A stretch of 64,000 nucleotides of DNA, from positions 17,755,460-17,819,459 of the forward strand of contig CM046341.1 of NCBI GenBank assembly GCA_025403435.1, given 5' to 3'. Shown here piece after piece: positions 11,601 to 24,187 of the stretch. The translations under genes were made by a program, and so were the position numbers. The notes beneath the pieces are model-generated. The model made no database searches. It saw only the letters and a list, made by a program, of their open reading frames with translations, and was not told the origin of the DNA. This stretch comes from Artocarpus heterophyllus. Taxonomy: Eukaryota > Streptophyta > Magnoliopsida > Rosales > Moraceae. Numbering within the stretch: the stretch's first letter is position 1; every line of letters begins with the position of its first letter.

Positions 11601-12585
11601 GCTAACTTGCCACGTTCTTATTCACTATTCTTAGATTTTGTGGAAAAACACCCAATAAGAGTGTGAGCTTAGCTTTTTATGCTAATTAGTTTAGCACATC
11701 ACAAAAGGAAGTTAAATGTTTTCATAAAAATTGTCCTTTATTAACTGACTGGCCATTTGGTTAGTTAAAAGAATTAACTAATTTTTTAATCCTTATAACT
11801 CAGAATTTATCTAAATTAATTTTCTTAATTGTCTTTAATTGTTCATGCTTAAAGTTGGATAACTAATTAATTATCCTTTCCTTATAACTTGGCTTAATAA
11901 TAATTATGTCAGGCTTATTTTGTACAATAGGTCTATTTGAATATGAAATAGTGTTATTAGATCCATAAGCACATATCCGCTTACTATTCATGTCAAGAGG
12001 TCCAATGTAGCACATTTTCACTAAGGGTGTTCTAAGATATTTTTGAGCACTAACTAATGAAAATTTGAACCCGAGAATTAGCTTCTAAACTTCTAAGAAC
12101 GTTGAACCCATAATTGCCATCGTAATTGCCATTGTATTCACAAGTGTAAAGTTTCAATAAAAAATCATATCTTAAATTGGGGTCCAAAATCAATAAAACT
12201 ATAAAACTATAGACTAAATTACTTGTTCGAATACTACAATTTCTTTGTTAGTCATAAATTGAAATTTTGCTGCTAAATAGGTGTTTTGTTTGAAGCTAGT
12301 ATCGAAAAGAACCTTTTTGTTAGTTTAAAAAGTCACCATAAACTCTACGTCAGAGATAGTTTTATTAAAAGTTTTCTTTACTATTGTTGATGCCTTGGAC
12401 TTGATCAACACCACGAGAAGTTACGCACGATGGTCAGGCCGTCTTTCTTGCTCTTCTGGGCTTTTACTAATGGGACTTGCAAGAAGAGGGAACACCTAGA
12501 GGTTAAGGGGGACATTGGTGTAGTACTAGCCAAGTGCTCTCTAACGCTCTAATCAGGTACCTGTTCAGCCAAGAGAGAGGCTAGT
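11601..12585. other. Unassigned AT-rich stretch
   Basis: No gene is seen. The last 200 bp (12380-12580) are less AT-rich and end in a purine-rich run AAGAGAGAGG just before the LTR at 12586. This could be a polypurine tract if copies A and B are the two LTRs of one internally gutted element. Confidence 0.35.
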
Positions 12586-14523
12586 TGTTAGTCTATGTAC
12601 CCTAAAGATTAAATGATATAATTGTTTTAAAGATATTTAATCAACAAAGTATTTATTATTTATTTAATATATCACATTGCATCCTCTTTATATTCTTTAT
12701 ATGATGGACAAATTATGTAGAAAACATGAATCTTAAGGTGATAGTCTAAATATGAAAGGTCTGTAATCGATGGAATAAAGTTGAGTGTTTTATTCATGAT
12801 AAGATTGTTATATTGTTTACTTCCCTAACAGGAGATTACTTGTCTTGGTTTGGTCATCAAAGTTAGACTCCATAAGTAGGATGTTGGTATATTGTCATTG
12901 GTGACAATAAATTGAATCAGGACTAAAGTGGAATTAATTTAGTTAGTAATTACATTTGAATAAATCAATTCACATTAGACAATCATATGTGTTACATGTT
13001 AATCCTGAAATGAATCAATGAGTCTATATTCTTGACTTGTGTCTTTTGATGTTCCAAAGGATGACATCCTGAATTAAATGAAGGTATATATGCTGGTATG
13101 TTGGAGATATGAGTCTTGATTGATGTAGACTTGTTATTCACTTTTTTATAGAGTTAATATTATAATCTTATAGGTATTATCTTGGAATTGGAAAACTGGA
13201 GTGCTTAACCATTTGGATACATATATGTAACCGAATGGTATATTATTGGTATTGGTTATAAATATTAACTATTCCAATAATGAGATAATAGAACATAACA
13301 TAAATATAATCAGGAAGGTAAAACTAAATTTATCCTTAAGCTGATTATGGATATCCTATAAAGATATCACACATTATGGTATATCATAGACGGATAACTT
13401 CTTGGAGTTTCATAATTTATAGATAGTTTGAGAGTGTAGCTCTAAGCTTTTAGTGGAATAACTTTAGAGTTGATAATCATAAGATGTACTTTTACTAGCT
13501 CGCATATTTTTATGTAATGATACAGTGTGTTTTTCCTACAAATTGATAACTTATATTAATTATACCGTTGCTTTAAATTCGATTGATTGGATTGTTATAA
13601 TTTATATTAGTTTATTGGTTGATAATCATAAGATGTACTTTTACTAGCTCACATATTTTTATGTAATGATACAGTGTGTTTTTCCTACAAATTGATAACT
13701 TATATTAATTATACCGTTGCTTTAAATTCGATTGATTGGATTGTTATAATTTATATTAGTTTATTGGTTGAATTATTTTTGTAAATTAATTCAAGAAAAC
13801 ATCTTGAATTATTTAAATATATTTTATTTGATATGAGATTATCTATATATGATTGTTTTAATAAGATAACTTCTTTATTAGGTTATTTAAATTAAAATTG
13901 AGGCTCTATGAAAAATTTATATGTTAGACAAACAAAAATTCTAGAATTGCCCAAAATTGATAGGCCAGTGACCAAGTTCGACCGGCAGGTAAGCATAACA
14001 TTGGTTACGTAAATTAGGCAAACCGATAGGCTAGTGACCAGGACCCATAAGCCGGTTGTCAGGACAGGTAAGCCAGTTGTCAAGACCGGTAGGCCAATGC
14101 ATGTATAAGGATATTTTTTTGTATGGTTATTTAGATCACTAGAGAAATTTAGAGGAAGTATTCTAGAGAGAGAAACTCTAAAACTCTATATAGTTATTGT
14201 TAAATATTAAAAACTATAATTCTTTGTTTTCTCTTGTGGCTGGAAGGAGACGTTGCTAAGAGAAGAATCTAACGACATGTGCTCACTCGCATTCTAACCA
14301 TAGAAAAGAGAATAACAAAGAAGACTAGTTGGTTGAGGTTTTTTTAGATGTAATTCTCACATAGTAGTTCTACCAAATAAATTTATGTCAAAAGTACAGT
14401 TACTGATTCACCTAGGTATGAAAGATCTTTTATTAATTTATGTTACATATTATGTCTAACTCGTTTTATGGAAAAATCTTATATTAAAAATGTTAAAGTC
14501 CAATACATACTCGTTTTCCAACA
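12586..14523 (+). mobile_element. Copia-family LTR, copy B
   Basis: It begins TGTTAGTCTATGTACCCTAA and follows copy A and reversed copy C through the same series of phrases. It seems to run through a TATA/R region to CCAACA at 14523, about 1.94 kb. A GGCC-type motif cluster lies at 13958-14097. A recent internal tandem duplication is listed separately. No clear TSD was found (CTAGT on the left, TGGGG on the right), so it may be one end of a larger damaged element. Confidence 0.7.
13471..13768. repeat. Tandem duplication, 2 x 149 bp
   Basis: Units 13471-13619 and 13620-13768 differ at one base by eye (CTCGCAT versus CTCACAT). The duplication lies inside copy B of the Copia LTR and is not seen in copies A or C. 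Confidence 0.92.
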
Positions 14524-15424
14524 TGGGGTAGGTTAGAGAGTGTCCACTTACTTTTAATGTGGAATTAATGCTCCTATTTATAACGTCTGACATGGACCAG
14601 GTGTGAGAAGATTTGCCCGTGACCTAAGTGTATAATAGTATGGTGCCAAGGTGGAAAGTGACAGGTGTTACGATCTCCTCGCGCGAAGGAATTCCAATTA
14701 GAGGGTTAAGGTGGTGCCATGTAGTGGTCTTGAAGTATTGTTTATCCCCATTGTGTCGAATTGTTGTGGTGCCTGTTTGTGCTATCCATGACGTTGAGCC
14801 AAACCTAGTGGTCAGCCCAGTAGGGCCTTTCCTAAATAAGGTTGCTAGCCAAAGCCAAAAGAAGCCCACAACATTAACGCCTAATAGACACTTTCTTGTG
14901 ATAATGGTGGCGCGATGGCAAATGTATGTTGAGCAAGGTAGTCGGCATGCTTCAAGGGGAGTCCTTAGGCTGTGAACCAATCACACCCCTAACAGTAGCC
15001 CCCTAATTCACCAGGTCAAGCACCGAGTAGGTTGCACTCCTTATGTGGTGTGGTTTGTGATGGAACGGGTCAAGCAACCATTGTTATTTTCTAAAGTTCA
15101 AGGTGTACAATGGGTGCTGTTGCTCAAGATAGGGCACCAGTGTAGGTCTCAATGATTGACATTGGCCACCATGTGGCAGTATCTGATTGGATCATGATTG
15201 GGCTAAGTGTAATCATTGTGATTTGTCAAACCTCTCAATGGTCCCCCTCTATTAATAGGGGTCCCCCTTCAACCATTTTCACACTTTGTGCCTTAAAGCT
15301 TTCTTGCTACCAACCTGAAGTTCATGTGTCTTTACTGATCATTTGCTAGTGTTTTGCTATCAATGAGACAATGAAAATGCACATTATTAAAAGCTAAATC
15401 TCATCATTTTGTAGTCATATTTCT
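14524..15424 (+). mobile_element. Probable Gypsy LTR-like segment with promoter
   Basis: This is more GC-rich than its surroundings. It has a TATA-like box CTATTAATAG at 15249-15258 followed by a C-rich start region, the usual look of a plant Gypsy LTR promoter. The open frames on both strands at 14624-14980 mirror each other and show no known domain, so I do not call a gene. Ends are undefined. Confidence 0.35.
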
Positions 15425-17400
15425 TGTTAAAATCCTTAAATAACGTATTTGTGTGATAAATAGTATTTTAGTATATTTGTGCAAAAATATATTGAAGCAT
15501 TTATTTTTAATATGTTAATATTTTTGGTTATTTTTAGAGCCAATTTTGTGTGTTAAATAATTAATCGTGTGAAATAAATTAACCGTAAAAATAATATATG
15601 GTGATTTTAATTTCAATTTTAATATGTTTGAAAATGTGTTTTAAGTTTGCGAATATGTTTTAATATATTTTTAGTAATTTCTAAAAATATTTCTAAGTCT
15701 TAAAACTTATATCTACGTGAACTGATAAGCTCCATTAATTTTAAAAGTTTGTAATTATGTTTAGTGTGTTTTGTGTGTTTTAATGTAAAATAAATATTTT
15801 TAATACTTTCGTAAATATTAAGTCTGTAAAATAATCATTTTTAGTATGTTTGTTTAATTTAAGATTTGAATTCTAGAAGAAAAACAAGCAAAGCAGTATT
15901 AAAACGGGGAAAATCGGATAACAAATAAAGGAGAAAGAATAAAAAAATAAATTTTCAGCAAAATGGCGTCCACATGGCAGAACTGGATTGGCACATGCAA
16001 TGCTCACGCCGAGAGTCACATGTGAGAGACAAATGTGTTAGGCCACTCAAACGAAGTTTCTGATTCCATATGATTTTCTAACATGATCTCATCTTTTTAG
16101 CCGTTGAATTTTAATAATGTGACTGATCCAATGGCTGCCACATGGTCTTCAACAAAAGTCAAAGTATGGGACTTTGACTTAGTTCAGATCACGATTTCAA
16201 GTCTAGGTTAGTAAATCCGATGGTCTTAAAGCATCCATCCCTGCTTCTTGCAACACCGGATTGAGACACCCAACTTGTATACTAAAGAGCTAATTCTCGC
16301 ATGAAAAAAAAGAAAAAAATAATAAATAAATAATGCCACAAGTTGGCAATTTAATCCGAATTTAGCCAAAAAAAAAGTAAAAAAAATTCCCTTGTATGAA
16401 TAGTGCCATTTTCATTGCCTATAAATTACCCCCTCCAAACCCTGGTTCTTCACCCCTCATTAGCATTAAAAAAATACTATTTTATAAATAGTTTAGTTTT
16501 TAGATTTAGTTTTTAATATTTAGTTTTTAGTTTATGCTTTTGTAAAATAGTTATAAGATAGTGTTGTAAAATATTATGTTCAATAATATTTCGAGTGTTT
16601 TTATTTTAAATATGTCTTTTTAATTTTTCTTTTTAGCCAAGGAGGGAGGAAGGAATTCAGACGAAATTATCTTAAATATTTTACTATTATTTTAGCTAGA
16701 GTTCTTACAAAATTAGGTTTTGATTTATCATCGACATAGGCTAGCACAGATAATATTTAAGAGGACATTGATTAGTCGTAGACAGAGAATGATACGGTAA
16801 ATGCTTAACTTTTTTTTTTTGTTATTTTAGTTAAAAAATGCTAAAATCATGCATATTTATTAAGTTGAGCTTTTGTTACATAAGGGACAAGAACTAGCAA
16901 AATAATGGCTTGGTTATGCTCGATTACTTGTAGACAGAGAATCACATAGTGTATTCTTCAACCTTTTAATAAATATTTAGAAAAGCTAAAATATAGTTAA
17001 GTTACTTGTCAGAGCAGAACCTTTGAATCTCAACGCTATTATTATTGTTGTTACTCTGTTAAATTAATTGCACTTATTATTAAAGTTTCATCTTAATTAT
17101 GTGCATTTCTTATTATTAAAATTCCAAAATTATAAAAATTTGAAAATGGAAAAATATGTGAATATTGTAAATGTTTTGTAAATAATTAACTTTAATACTC
17201 AAATTTTTCAACCTAAAAATAATTAAATAATTAGTTAAACAAATATACAAGACTTAGCAATCGCCTTTTTCCTATGGGATCGATATCTGCTTAAGTAGTT
17301 GAACAAATATATTAGACTTAACAATCACCTTTTCCCTATGGAATCAACGTCTAATTCACTGAGTTTTATTATTTATGACAATCTTATATTTGTGGTTATA
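15425..17400 (+). mobile_element. LTR-like block of a decayed Tat-type Gypsy complex (plus orientation)
   Basis: It begins TGTTAAAATCC. A TATA box CCTATAAAT lies at 16419-16427, followed by a C-rich start region. Its first 500 bp match the reverse complement of about 28780-29229 phrase by phrase (for example TTTTGTGTGTTAAATA and GAATATGTTTTAATATAT). Both blocks are about 1.97 kb, both carry a TATA box roughly 1 kb in, and both end near a CCTATGG/CTGTGGAT phrase. This is therefore one of two related LTRs, but they are in inverted orientation. Confidence 0.55.
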
Positions 17401-17457
17401 TTGGACTTACTTCTCAAGCCTGAATAGCTAACCAACTGATCGGAGACCAAGATAAAG

Positions 17458-19890
17458 ATGTGTGACCTTTCAGATTCCCAAAACATGCCTGGTACTCTGG
17501 GCTCAGTGAGCTCTAGCTCTAGCTCTAGCTTTGACTCTAGTCCGCCAAAGCAATTGGTGTCAAAAAGAAGCTCTAGCCTAAATGTGGTAAGATAATACCC
17601 AAAGAGGTTGTCCTCAACAGTCAGGTCCCAATGACAATGGAAGAAGGTGTCGTGACACCCGAACTGGGCTTGTAGTCAAGGGAACTTATCTAGGGACTCA
17701 AAATTTGAGACCCTACTAGAGAATATCCCTCTATCCTATTGAATTTCACTGCTTCTCACCTGATTAATGCACTCAAGAAGAGCGGCATGGCCCCAAAGAT
17801 AGGACCAGATTTGAGCGGATAGATAGCGTTTGATGGGCCGCTCTAGAACAAACTACAACAACTCATCAGATGTGGTGGTGGCCGGCATAGGGATTGAGGG
17901 CGATAATGAAGCTGAGGGTCTTGATGTTGAAGGAGATGAGGAAGACGAGGTTTCCAATGAGTTAAAGGTGGCCTAGCCTATTTATACCACATTGCGGGGG
18001 GTCCAGGTTCATTGGACCTAGTGGTTAGAGAGGTCGGCCGTCAAGTTTTCATCTTTGATCACTGAAGGGAGGTTGAATGAGCTTTGCGTTTAGTACAACA
18101 TCACCAATTCTGTCACTTTGTTTGTACTGGGTCCTAATGACATCTCGACCAAACCACCTCCTAGCCATATAAAGTTGTATGACGAGTTCCTCCTTGTAGA
18201 GTTGAGCTCACCTCTTTATCCATGGTAGCGATGCGCCTCGAGTGAGCTCAACATCTTCCTGGCTTAACTGAATTCGAACGCTTATCGCACGCTGGTTGGG
18301 TGCTTTATCTTTTGGATGCAGTACTTCATGACAAAGATGTCATTTTCGATGTTTAAGTTCTTATACCTAATGAGGAAACTTGCCAAGTAAGTTTGGTGGT
18401 ATTATATCTAGGGCCTGGCTGGGAACTTGGTACTCAGGAACCTTGACTTGGGCAAGATATGGAAATACGATTGGTTCTATGTCGGAGGTTCGTGGGAAAC
18501 TAAACTGTGCAGGGAGCTTCCTAATGATGAGAGAGTGCTGATCTACTTCAGGAAAGGCTTGCTTTAGAGCGAGTTTTCGATTTGTAGGATGACGTCCTCG
18601 AGAAGATTAAAAAGTTGCAATATAGGCCTGAAGCCAATTGGCAACCACATAGGCTCATTAACGAGGCTTCGTTGAGGTAGTACGGCTAGTCGATGGGGTC
18701 TAGCTCCCCCTCTCCACATTGAGATGACGACAATATCCTACTCGAGGAGGCCCATGTCCCCGGTTATGATCACGGAGAATGCTCTACATTACTTAGCCCA
18801 GACAGAAGCTTGATTCGTGATGCAAACGGGGGTGCTGTCATTGTCCATGTCTTCGAAGGCATTTGGCAGTGCCCCTGATGATTGGGGCTTATGCATAGCG
18901 GATGAGGACATGGATCAAGTGATGGCCATGCTTTACTCGAATAGGCCTCTGTCGACCGAAGTTTCGTAAACACCCGTTGCTTTTTCTTACAAGTTGTTTG
19001 TTCCTTAGGAACTAACTTCTCATTTCTACCCTTACAGACATGGCCGATGAGAGGAAGAGAAAGGTTAATGAGGTGGCCAGACAAGCTGTCGAGAAGTTGG
19101 CCCTGCTTAAACGGGCTAAGTCTAGAACCGAACAGTTCGGGCAGCCATCGGGGTAGACCAAGACTAGTAATCTTCCCACAAAACTGAAGGATACGTCCCC
19201 ACCTCTAAGGAAGGTCGACTCTTCTCAACACCCTCTAGGCCTAACGTCTTCACAACTGAGAATCCTTTCCAAACTAGAGGGCTCACTACCAAGGATGGGT
19301 ACGTAGAAGAGATGAAAAGACAAAGTAAGGTTGAGAATTAGGACGTGGCCATCTCTATGGCCTAAAAGGTAAAATTTTCTCAGGTCGCTCTTCTTCTTAA
19401 TGTTATTGTCATGCTTTTCTAACTCTATATGGGTTATTGGCAACTTTTGACCAAGGTCTTTAATGACCAAACCAAGGCCAAGGCAACCAGCAATCAGGAT
19501 GAAAAAATGGTTGAAGACTTGGGGGCTACTTACGAGGAGAGGCAAAAGCCCAACCAAGAAATCTAGAGGTTGAAGGATTCCCTTAAGACTATTCGGAACA
19601 AACTCAATAACACTGAGGAAGTCGAGAGGAGAGCAAATGAAGAGCATCAGCAGTACCTAAAGGAAGTAGTGTCGACGATCAAGGAGAAAGTAGTCGTGGT
19701 TTTCAAAGTATTTTTTGAGTACCTCATTGAGTACTTTAACTGGATGCATCGAGGCTAGATTGGTAATTCATGCTCGTAGAGTGCAAAAAGGAAAATCCAT
19801 CAGAGCCTTCGAGTTAGAATGTTGTCGAGGCGGACAAGTAAGGTGAGTCAACTAGGGCCAAGGCAAAAAACAAGGAGTAGCTGCCTCAGA
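17458..19890 (+). pseudogene. Extra (non-gag-pol) ORF of a Tat-type Gypsy element, degraded
   Basis: A long degraded frame from the ATG at 17458 (MCDLSDSQNM) has a Ser-rich tract (about 17505-17535), an acidic Glu/Asp stretch near 17890-17955, and a globular part near 18120-18560. Recognisable pieces of the last are KPPPSHIKLYDEFLLVE and YDWFYVGGSW. A charged coiled-coil-like C-terminus follows at 19040-19758. Many stops are TAG where Trp is expected, the pattern left by decay of methylated cytosine on the other strand. The order fits the plant 'putative gypsy-type transposon' proteins (PF04195-like), which in Retand/RIRE2-type elements lie antisense between pol and the 3' LTR. Here it is antisense to the pol at 20.7-27.2 kb. 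The family is assigned from memory of its appearance, not from a search. Confidence 0.55.
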
Positions 19891-20758
19891 AATAAGTTTC
19901 TGGTTGTTTTTGTTTTCTAATTTTTGTACTCGGGCTCAAGTGGTGCTCGAATTCTGTACTCCTCCACCAAGAATACATCAATAATATTTCTTTTTCACAA
20001 ATGCGAGTGTTCAGATTTATTATTGTTATTATTACTATTATTTTCTTTTTTTATCTGTCTGGTTTGTTCAATCTACTCAATTATCCGAGTAGGCCCTTAG
20101 ACTTGGACGAACTTCTAAAGTTTGTGCCAAGTCTAGTTGTGTTTAGACAATAAGTCTGATCGATGTAGTACTGTGCTTATTCCAAGCATCGTTACACATT
20201 TACTTTCTTGGTAAATCTTTAAGTTAATCATGTCTTGGGACATCGAGCAGTAGGACCAACCAAGAGCTCAGTTTGATCAATCGATGGTGTTATGGTTGGT
20301 TCGTGTCTGTCATGGACTCCTTGGTCTTCGCGTTCTTACCGATCATCCCCCAAACTAGGTGAGTTAATGAGCTGGTCAGGTTTGGCTTGACACTTCATAC
20401 CAAGAACTCAAGGACAGCTTTATCGGAAAAATGACAAGCCTGATTGTGGTCGGTCAAATTTTGTTTGGCCTTCTCGTCTAGTTTGATCGGTGTTGGTTAT
20501 AGAGTTATGTCCGGGTAGGTTTCAGTTAAATTGCTCCTTGTGCCTAGGTATTTATTACGATCTATGAAGTTTACCAAGCAGATTTCGAGGGTATACACAT
20601 GCGAAAGGAAGACTTCATTCTTATTAACATTTTGTAGCTTTTGTTATACAAATCTAATGGGTATTTTTCCCTTTCTCTTTCTATCAAAAGCCTTGTACAA
20701 AAAGTTACAAAAAAGGCTATGATGGGAACAAATTACAAAAAAAGGTTTGGTTCCTACG
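19891..20758. other. Element-internal non-coding stretch
   Basis: No coding frame is supported. It lies between the degraded plus-strand ORF and the end of the minus-strand pol, whose stop codon is at 20759-20761. Confidence 0.4.
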
Positions 20759-21400
20759 TTAGTAGTAGAAGCACTTGAGGTTCTCAGAATTCCATGGGTG
20801 AACAACTACATTGCCTTCACTGTCAGCAAACTTGTATATACCTAGCTGGATAATGCAGATCACCTTGAATGGTACATCCCACTTCAGCCTAAATAATTTG
20901 AGACCAGGCAATTAAACTAGGACCTTTTTTAGAACTAGACCTCCGACCTTGAAGCTTTTTTGTTGAACCCGTTTGTTGTAGTTTTTAGCAACCACCTGAT
21001 TTTGAGCAACTGTTTAGATGTGAGCCATGTTTCTTTTCTCCTCCACTAGATCGAGATTGGCCATTGTCTGTTTGACAATCCATTGTTCATCGTAACGTTA
21101 TATGCAGTAGCTAGGCAAACCAACTTCTATAGGGATGACTGGTTCAACATCATAGACAAGAGAGAAAGGAGTTTCCTCAGTTGCTGTCCTAGTAGTTGTT
21201 TGGTAAGCATAGAGGACTTTCGGCACATCATCAATCTAGGAACCTTTAAGGTCTTCCAACTTCTTTTTTAGGTTGTGTTTGATGGTTTTGCTTACTACCT
21301 CAACTTGTCCATTGCTTTGTGATTACTTGGGTAATGACTAAACTTTTGTGATGCTAAGCTACTTGCACATTTGTCTTTAGAGCTTGGATATGTGCAAGTT
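20759..21400 (-). pseudogene. Tat-type Gypsy integrase, C-terminal half, degraded
   Basis: Read on the minus strand, this gives the hallmark series of Tat-group integrases: VLYAYQTTTRTATEETPFSL near 21210, a VIPIEVGLPSY block near 21120, a SFKVGGLVLKKV block near 20940, and a C-terminus ending WNSENLKCFYY with a stop at 20759-20761. Frameshifts and stops interrupt it. The integrase N-terminal part lies around 24.2-24.9 kb, separated by about 2.5 kb of inserted AT-rich DNA that includes a MITE. Confidence 0.8.
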
Positions 21401-21996
21401 TTTCTAACAAAATGCACTAGTGTAATGTTGTATGGAAAAAGTGCAGTACATTTGGCAGAATTTTTTTTTTCCTTTTGGTAGAAACACAAGTACATTTGGC
21501 AGAGTTTATGGTTACCACATACCAAATTTGTGAGGTGAAAAAGTCCCACTAGCAACAAATCTGATGTTAAGATGAAAAATAGGGCAACCGTTCATCGATG
21601 TCGTGTAGAATGGCATTTGCTCTTAACCCGGCAGAATTAAATACCAGCTAGTGTCTTGAGAAAGATAAGATCTTATATGCATCTTTTTTTATATTAAAAT
21701 TTTTTCTATTTATAAATATTTTTATCATAGGCAATTTTGTGTGGGAAATTTAAAAAAAAAAATTATGCTGGTGAATATCTGCCTTTCTGGCTTTAAATTT
21801 GTAAAAAAAAAAAATAATTTTGACCGTATCTAGTGGTTTCAAAACATACACTCCCTATACAATTCCTTACCAAAAAATCCTCTTTGTCATAATAATAAGT
21901 ATCATGTTTGTTTTTATAAACAGTAACTCTAGGGTCTTGACAAGTCAAATTTTTTAAATCCAAATATTATCTCACTATTACACACATTTTTTTAAA
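21401..21996. other. AT-rich insertion inside the Gypsy integrase
   Basis: No gene is seen. Short repeated phrases (TACATTTGGCAGA twice near 21448 and 21490) and homopolymer runs are present. Confidence 0.4.
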
Positions 21997-22002
21997 AAAT
22001 GG

Positions 22003-22694
22003 TAGGATTATTTTCATATTTGTCCCTTGAACTATGTCATTTTGCCCCTTGAATTTTAAAACGCATCACTTAATCTCCTCAAACTTTGTTTTGTTAGCAA
22101 GTTTTTTCCTTCCATCTAACCCTGTTTAGCTTTTGGATAGTTTTTTGTGAAATATTTTTATATTTTCCCCTCAAACTATGCCACATATGTTAATTTGTCT
22201 CCTTAACTTTCACAATGTATCACTAAGTCCACCAATTTTTTTGACTAGCAAATAACCTCCTTTTGTCCAATTTTGTTAGGTTTTACAAGTCAATGTTTTT
22301 TTTCTTCTAACCACTTAAAAGAGCTTAAGGAGAAAAAACCCACAAAATTCTTTAAATATATGGATTGTTTTGGCATGAAGGTCTTGTAAAATTAGAAGAA
22401 CAACAAATCAATTTATTAGCTGAACAGAATTGGATGGAAAGAGATTATTTCTCAACCCAAAAAAAAAACAGAGAGGGGACACATAGTAACATATTTTGAA
22501 AGTTAAAGGGGTAAAATGACATAAGTGACATAGTTTAGGAGGAAATATATAAATATTTTGTAAAAAACCATCCAAAAATTAACAGAGTTGGATGGAACAA
22601 AAATATTTACTAATGAAACAAAGTTTGAGAGGATTAAGTAGTATGTTTTAAAAGTTAGGGGGCAAGTTTAGGGTGCAAAAGTGAAAATAATCTA
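22003..22694. mobile_element. MITE with about 230-bp terminal inverted repeats
   Basis: The left arm, about 22003-22240, reads TAGGATTATTTTCA, then TCAAACTTTG, then CATCTAACCCTGTT, then CTCAAACTATG. The right arm, about 22455-22694, gives the same series when reverse-complemented. A loop of about 200 bp separates them. Short direct repeats AAATGG flank the element at 21997-22002 and 22695-22700; a 9-bp window gives two mismatches. There is no coding capacity. Long arms and a TSD of about 9 bp would fit a MULE-type MITE. Confidence 0.75.
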
Positions 22695-22700
22695 AAATGG

Positions 22701-23603
22701 TTTTAATAGACATTAAACGATCATATCTTAAACACTTGTTTGTTTTGCAATTTTGAATCATAGTTTGAATAATTTTGCTATAGTATGTTCTTTCACAGAA
22801 TTTAAATTTATGTTCAATCTTTCTATTCAAAAATGTAAAACAAACAGACCATAAATGTCATATCATCAAAAAGTTAAAAAATGATATATAATTATTTTAT
22901 TTTTGTGCTCTAATATATAATGTCATTTCAAATGATATACCTAATTTTTATCATAATTATTAAGCTTTCAAATGTATAGGAGTGAAATTTTATTCTTAAA
23001 ACAACAATATTGTAACAATTATAGAAAAAATGCATTGATTTTCTTTCTACCTAAAAAATGCATTAATTGATAGCAAATAACACATGTCAATTGTTTACAT
23101 TCAAGCAAGGAAAGTATTAATGGGTTGACATTTGATTGCTATTAGTGATTTTACTATTTATCCTTTACTCATTACAACATTAATATTTTTAAATGGTTTT
23201 AGAATTAAAATTTTACTTTTATAACTTATAAAATTTAGTAATTACGATAAAAAGTTGATATATATACTTGAAATAACATTGTACATTGGGACACATAATC
23301 GAATATCGAATATTGTATCAAAAAGTAAATGATTTTTATTGGTTTATGTCAACTATCATATTATCACTTGCATTTATATTAGACAAGGTCTAACTATGCA
23401 TTAGAGATGTCTAACTAAATATCAAAGAACATAATTTACAAAATTAAAAATAATGTATTTTTTAGCTAAATTACACTCATGCACCCTAAATTTATCATCT
23501 TTTGTATGTTGCACCATAAAATTTTAATTTTAACATTTAGAATCTTAAACTTTATAATGCTTAACAATGCAGTCCAATCAATAACTGACATCAATTAAAA
23601 AAT
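22701..23603. other. AT-rich stretch, nothing recognised
   Basis: No coding frame or element boundary could be supported. It is part of the insertion that splits the Gypsy pol. Confidence 0.5.
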
Positions 23604-24187
23604 GACATTAGGGTCTAGAATTTCAATATTTAAAAAGTTTAAGATTCAACTCGCCAACCAACAAAATGTTTTACTGCCTATTTTTGCAAAAATCTTGGAT
23701 AATTTTAGTTTATCAATTGATGTCCGTCAATTGTTAGACTATAATTATAACAAATTTTAAAATTCTGTGTTATTGTCAAAATTACAATTCAATGTTCAAG
23801 TTGTCAAACACTGAGTTTGAAGCTTCAAATTGCTTGCCATTAATGGTGACGAGAGTATAAGGAATCCTATAGCGGTAGTTGATGTTCTTCTCGATGACAT
23901 TAGGGTCTGGAATTTCAATATTTAAAAAGTTTAAGATTCAACTTGCCAACCAACAAAATGTTTTACGGCCTATTTTTGCAAAAATCTTGGATAATTTTAG
24001 TTTATCAATTGATGTCCGTCAATTGTTAGACTATAATTATAACAAATTTTAAAATTTTGTGTTATTGTCAAAATTACAATTCAAGGTTCAAGTTGTCAAA
24101 CACTGAGTTTGAAGCTTCAAATTGCTTGCCATTAATGGTGACGAGAGTATAAGGAATCCTATAGCGGTAGTTGATGTTCTTCTCGAT
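23604..24187. repeat. Tandem duplication, 2 x 292 bp
   Basis: Units start at 23604 and 23896, each with GACATTAGGGTCT, and differ at only a few positions. Each unit spans the joint between the AT-rich insertion and Gypsy pol sequence (the CTTGCCATTAATGGTGACGA part), so the duplication happened after the insertion. Confidence 0.92.

Noticed and set aside
14624..14980. Open frames of about 115 codons on both strands
   Set aside because: They mirror each other over the same bases, show no domain, and sit in an LTR-like segment with a promoter look.
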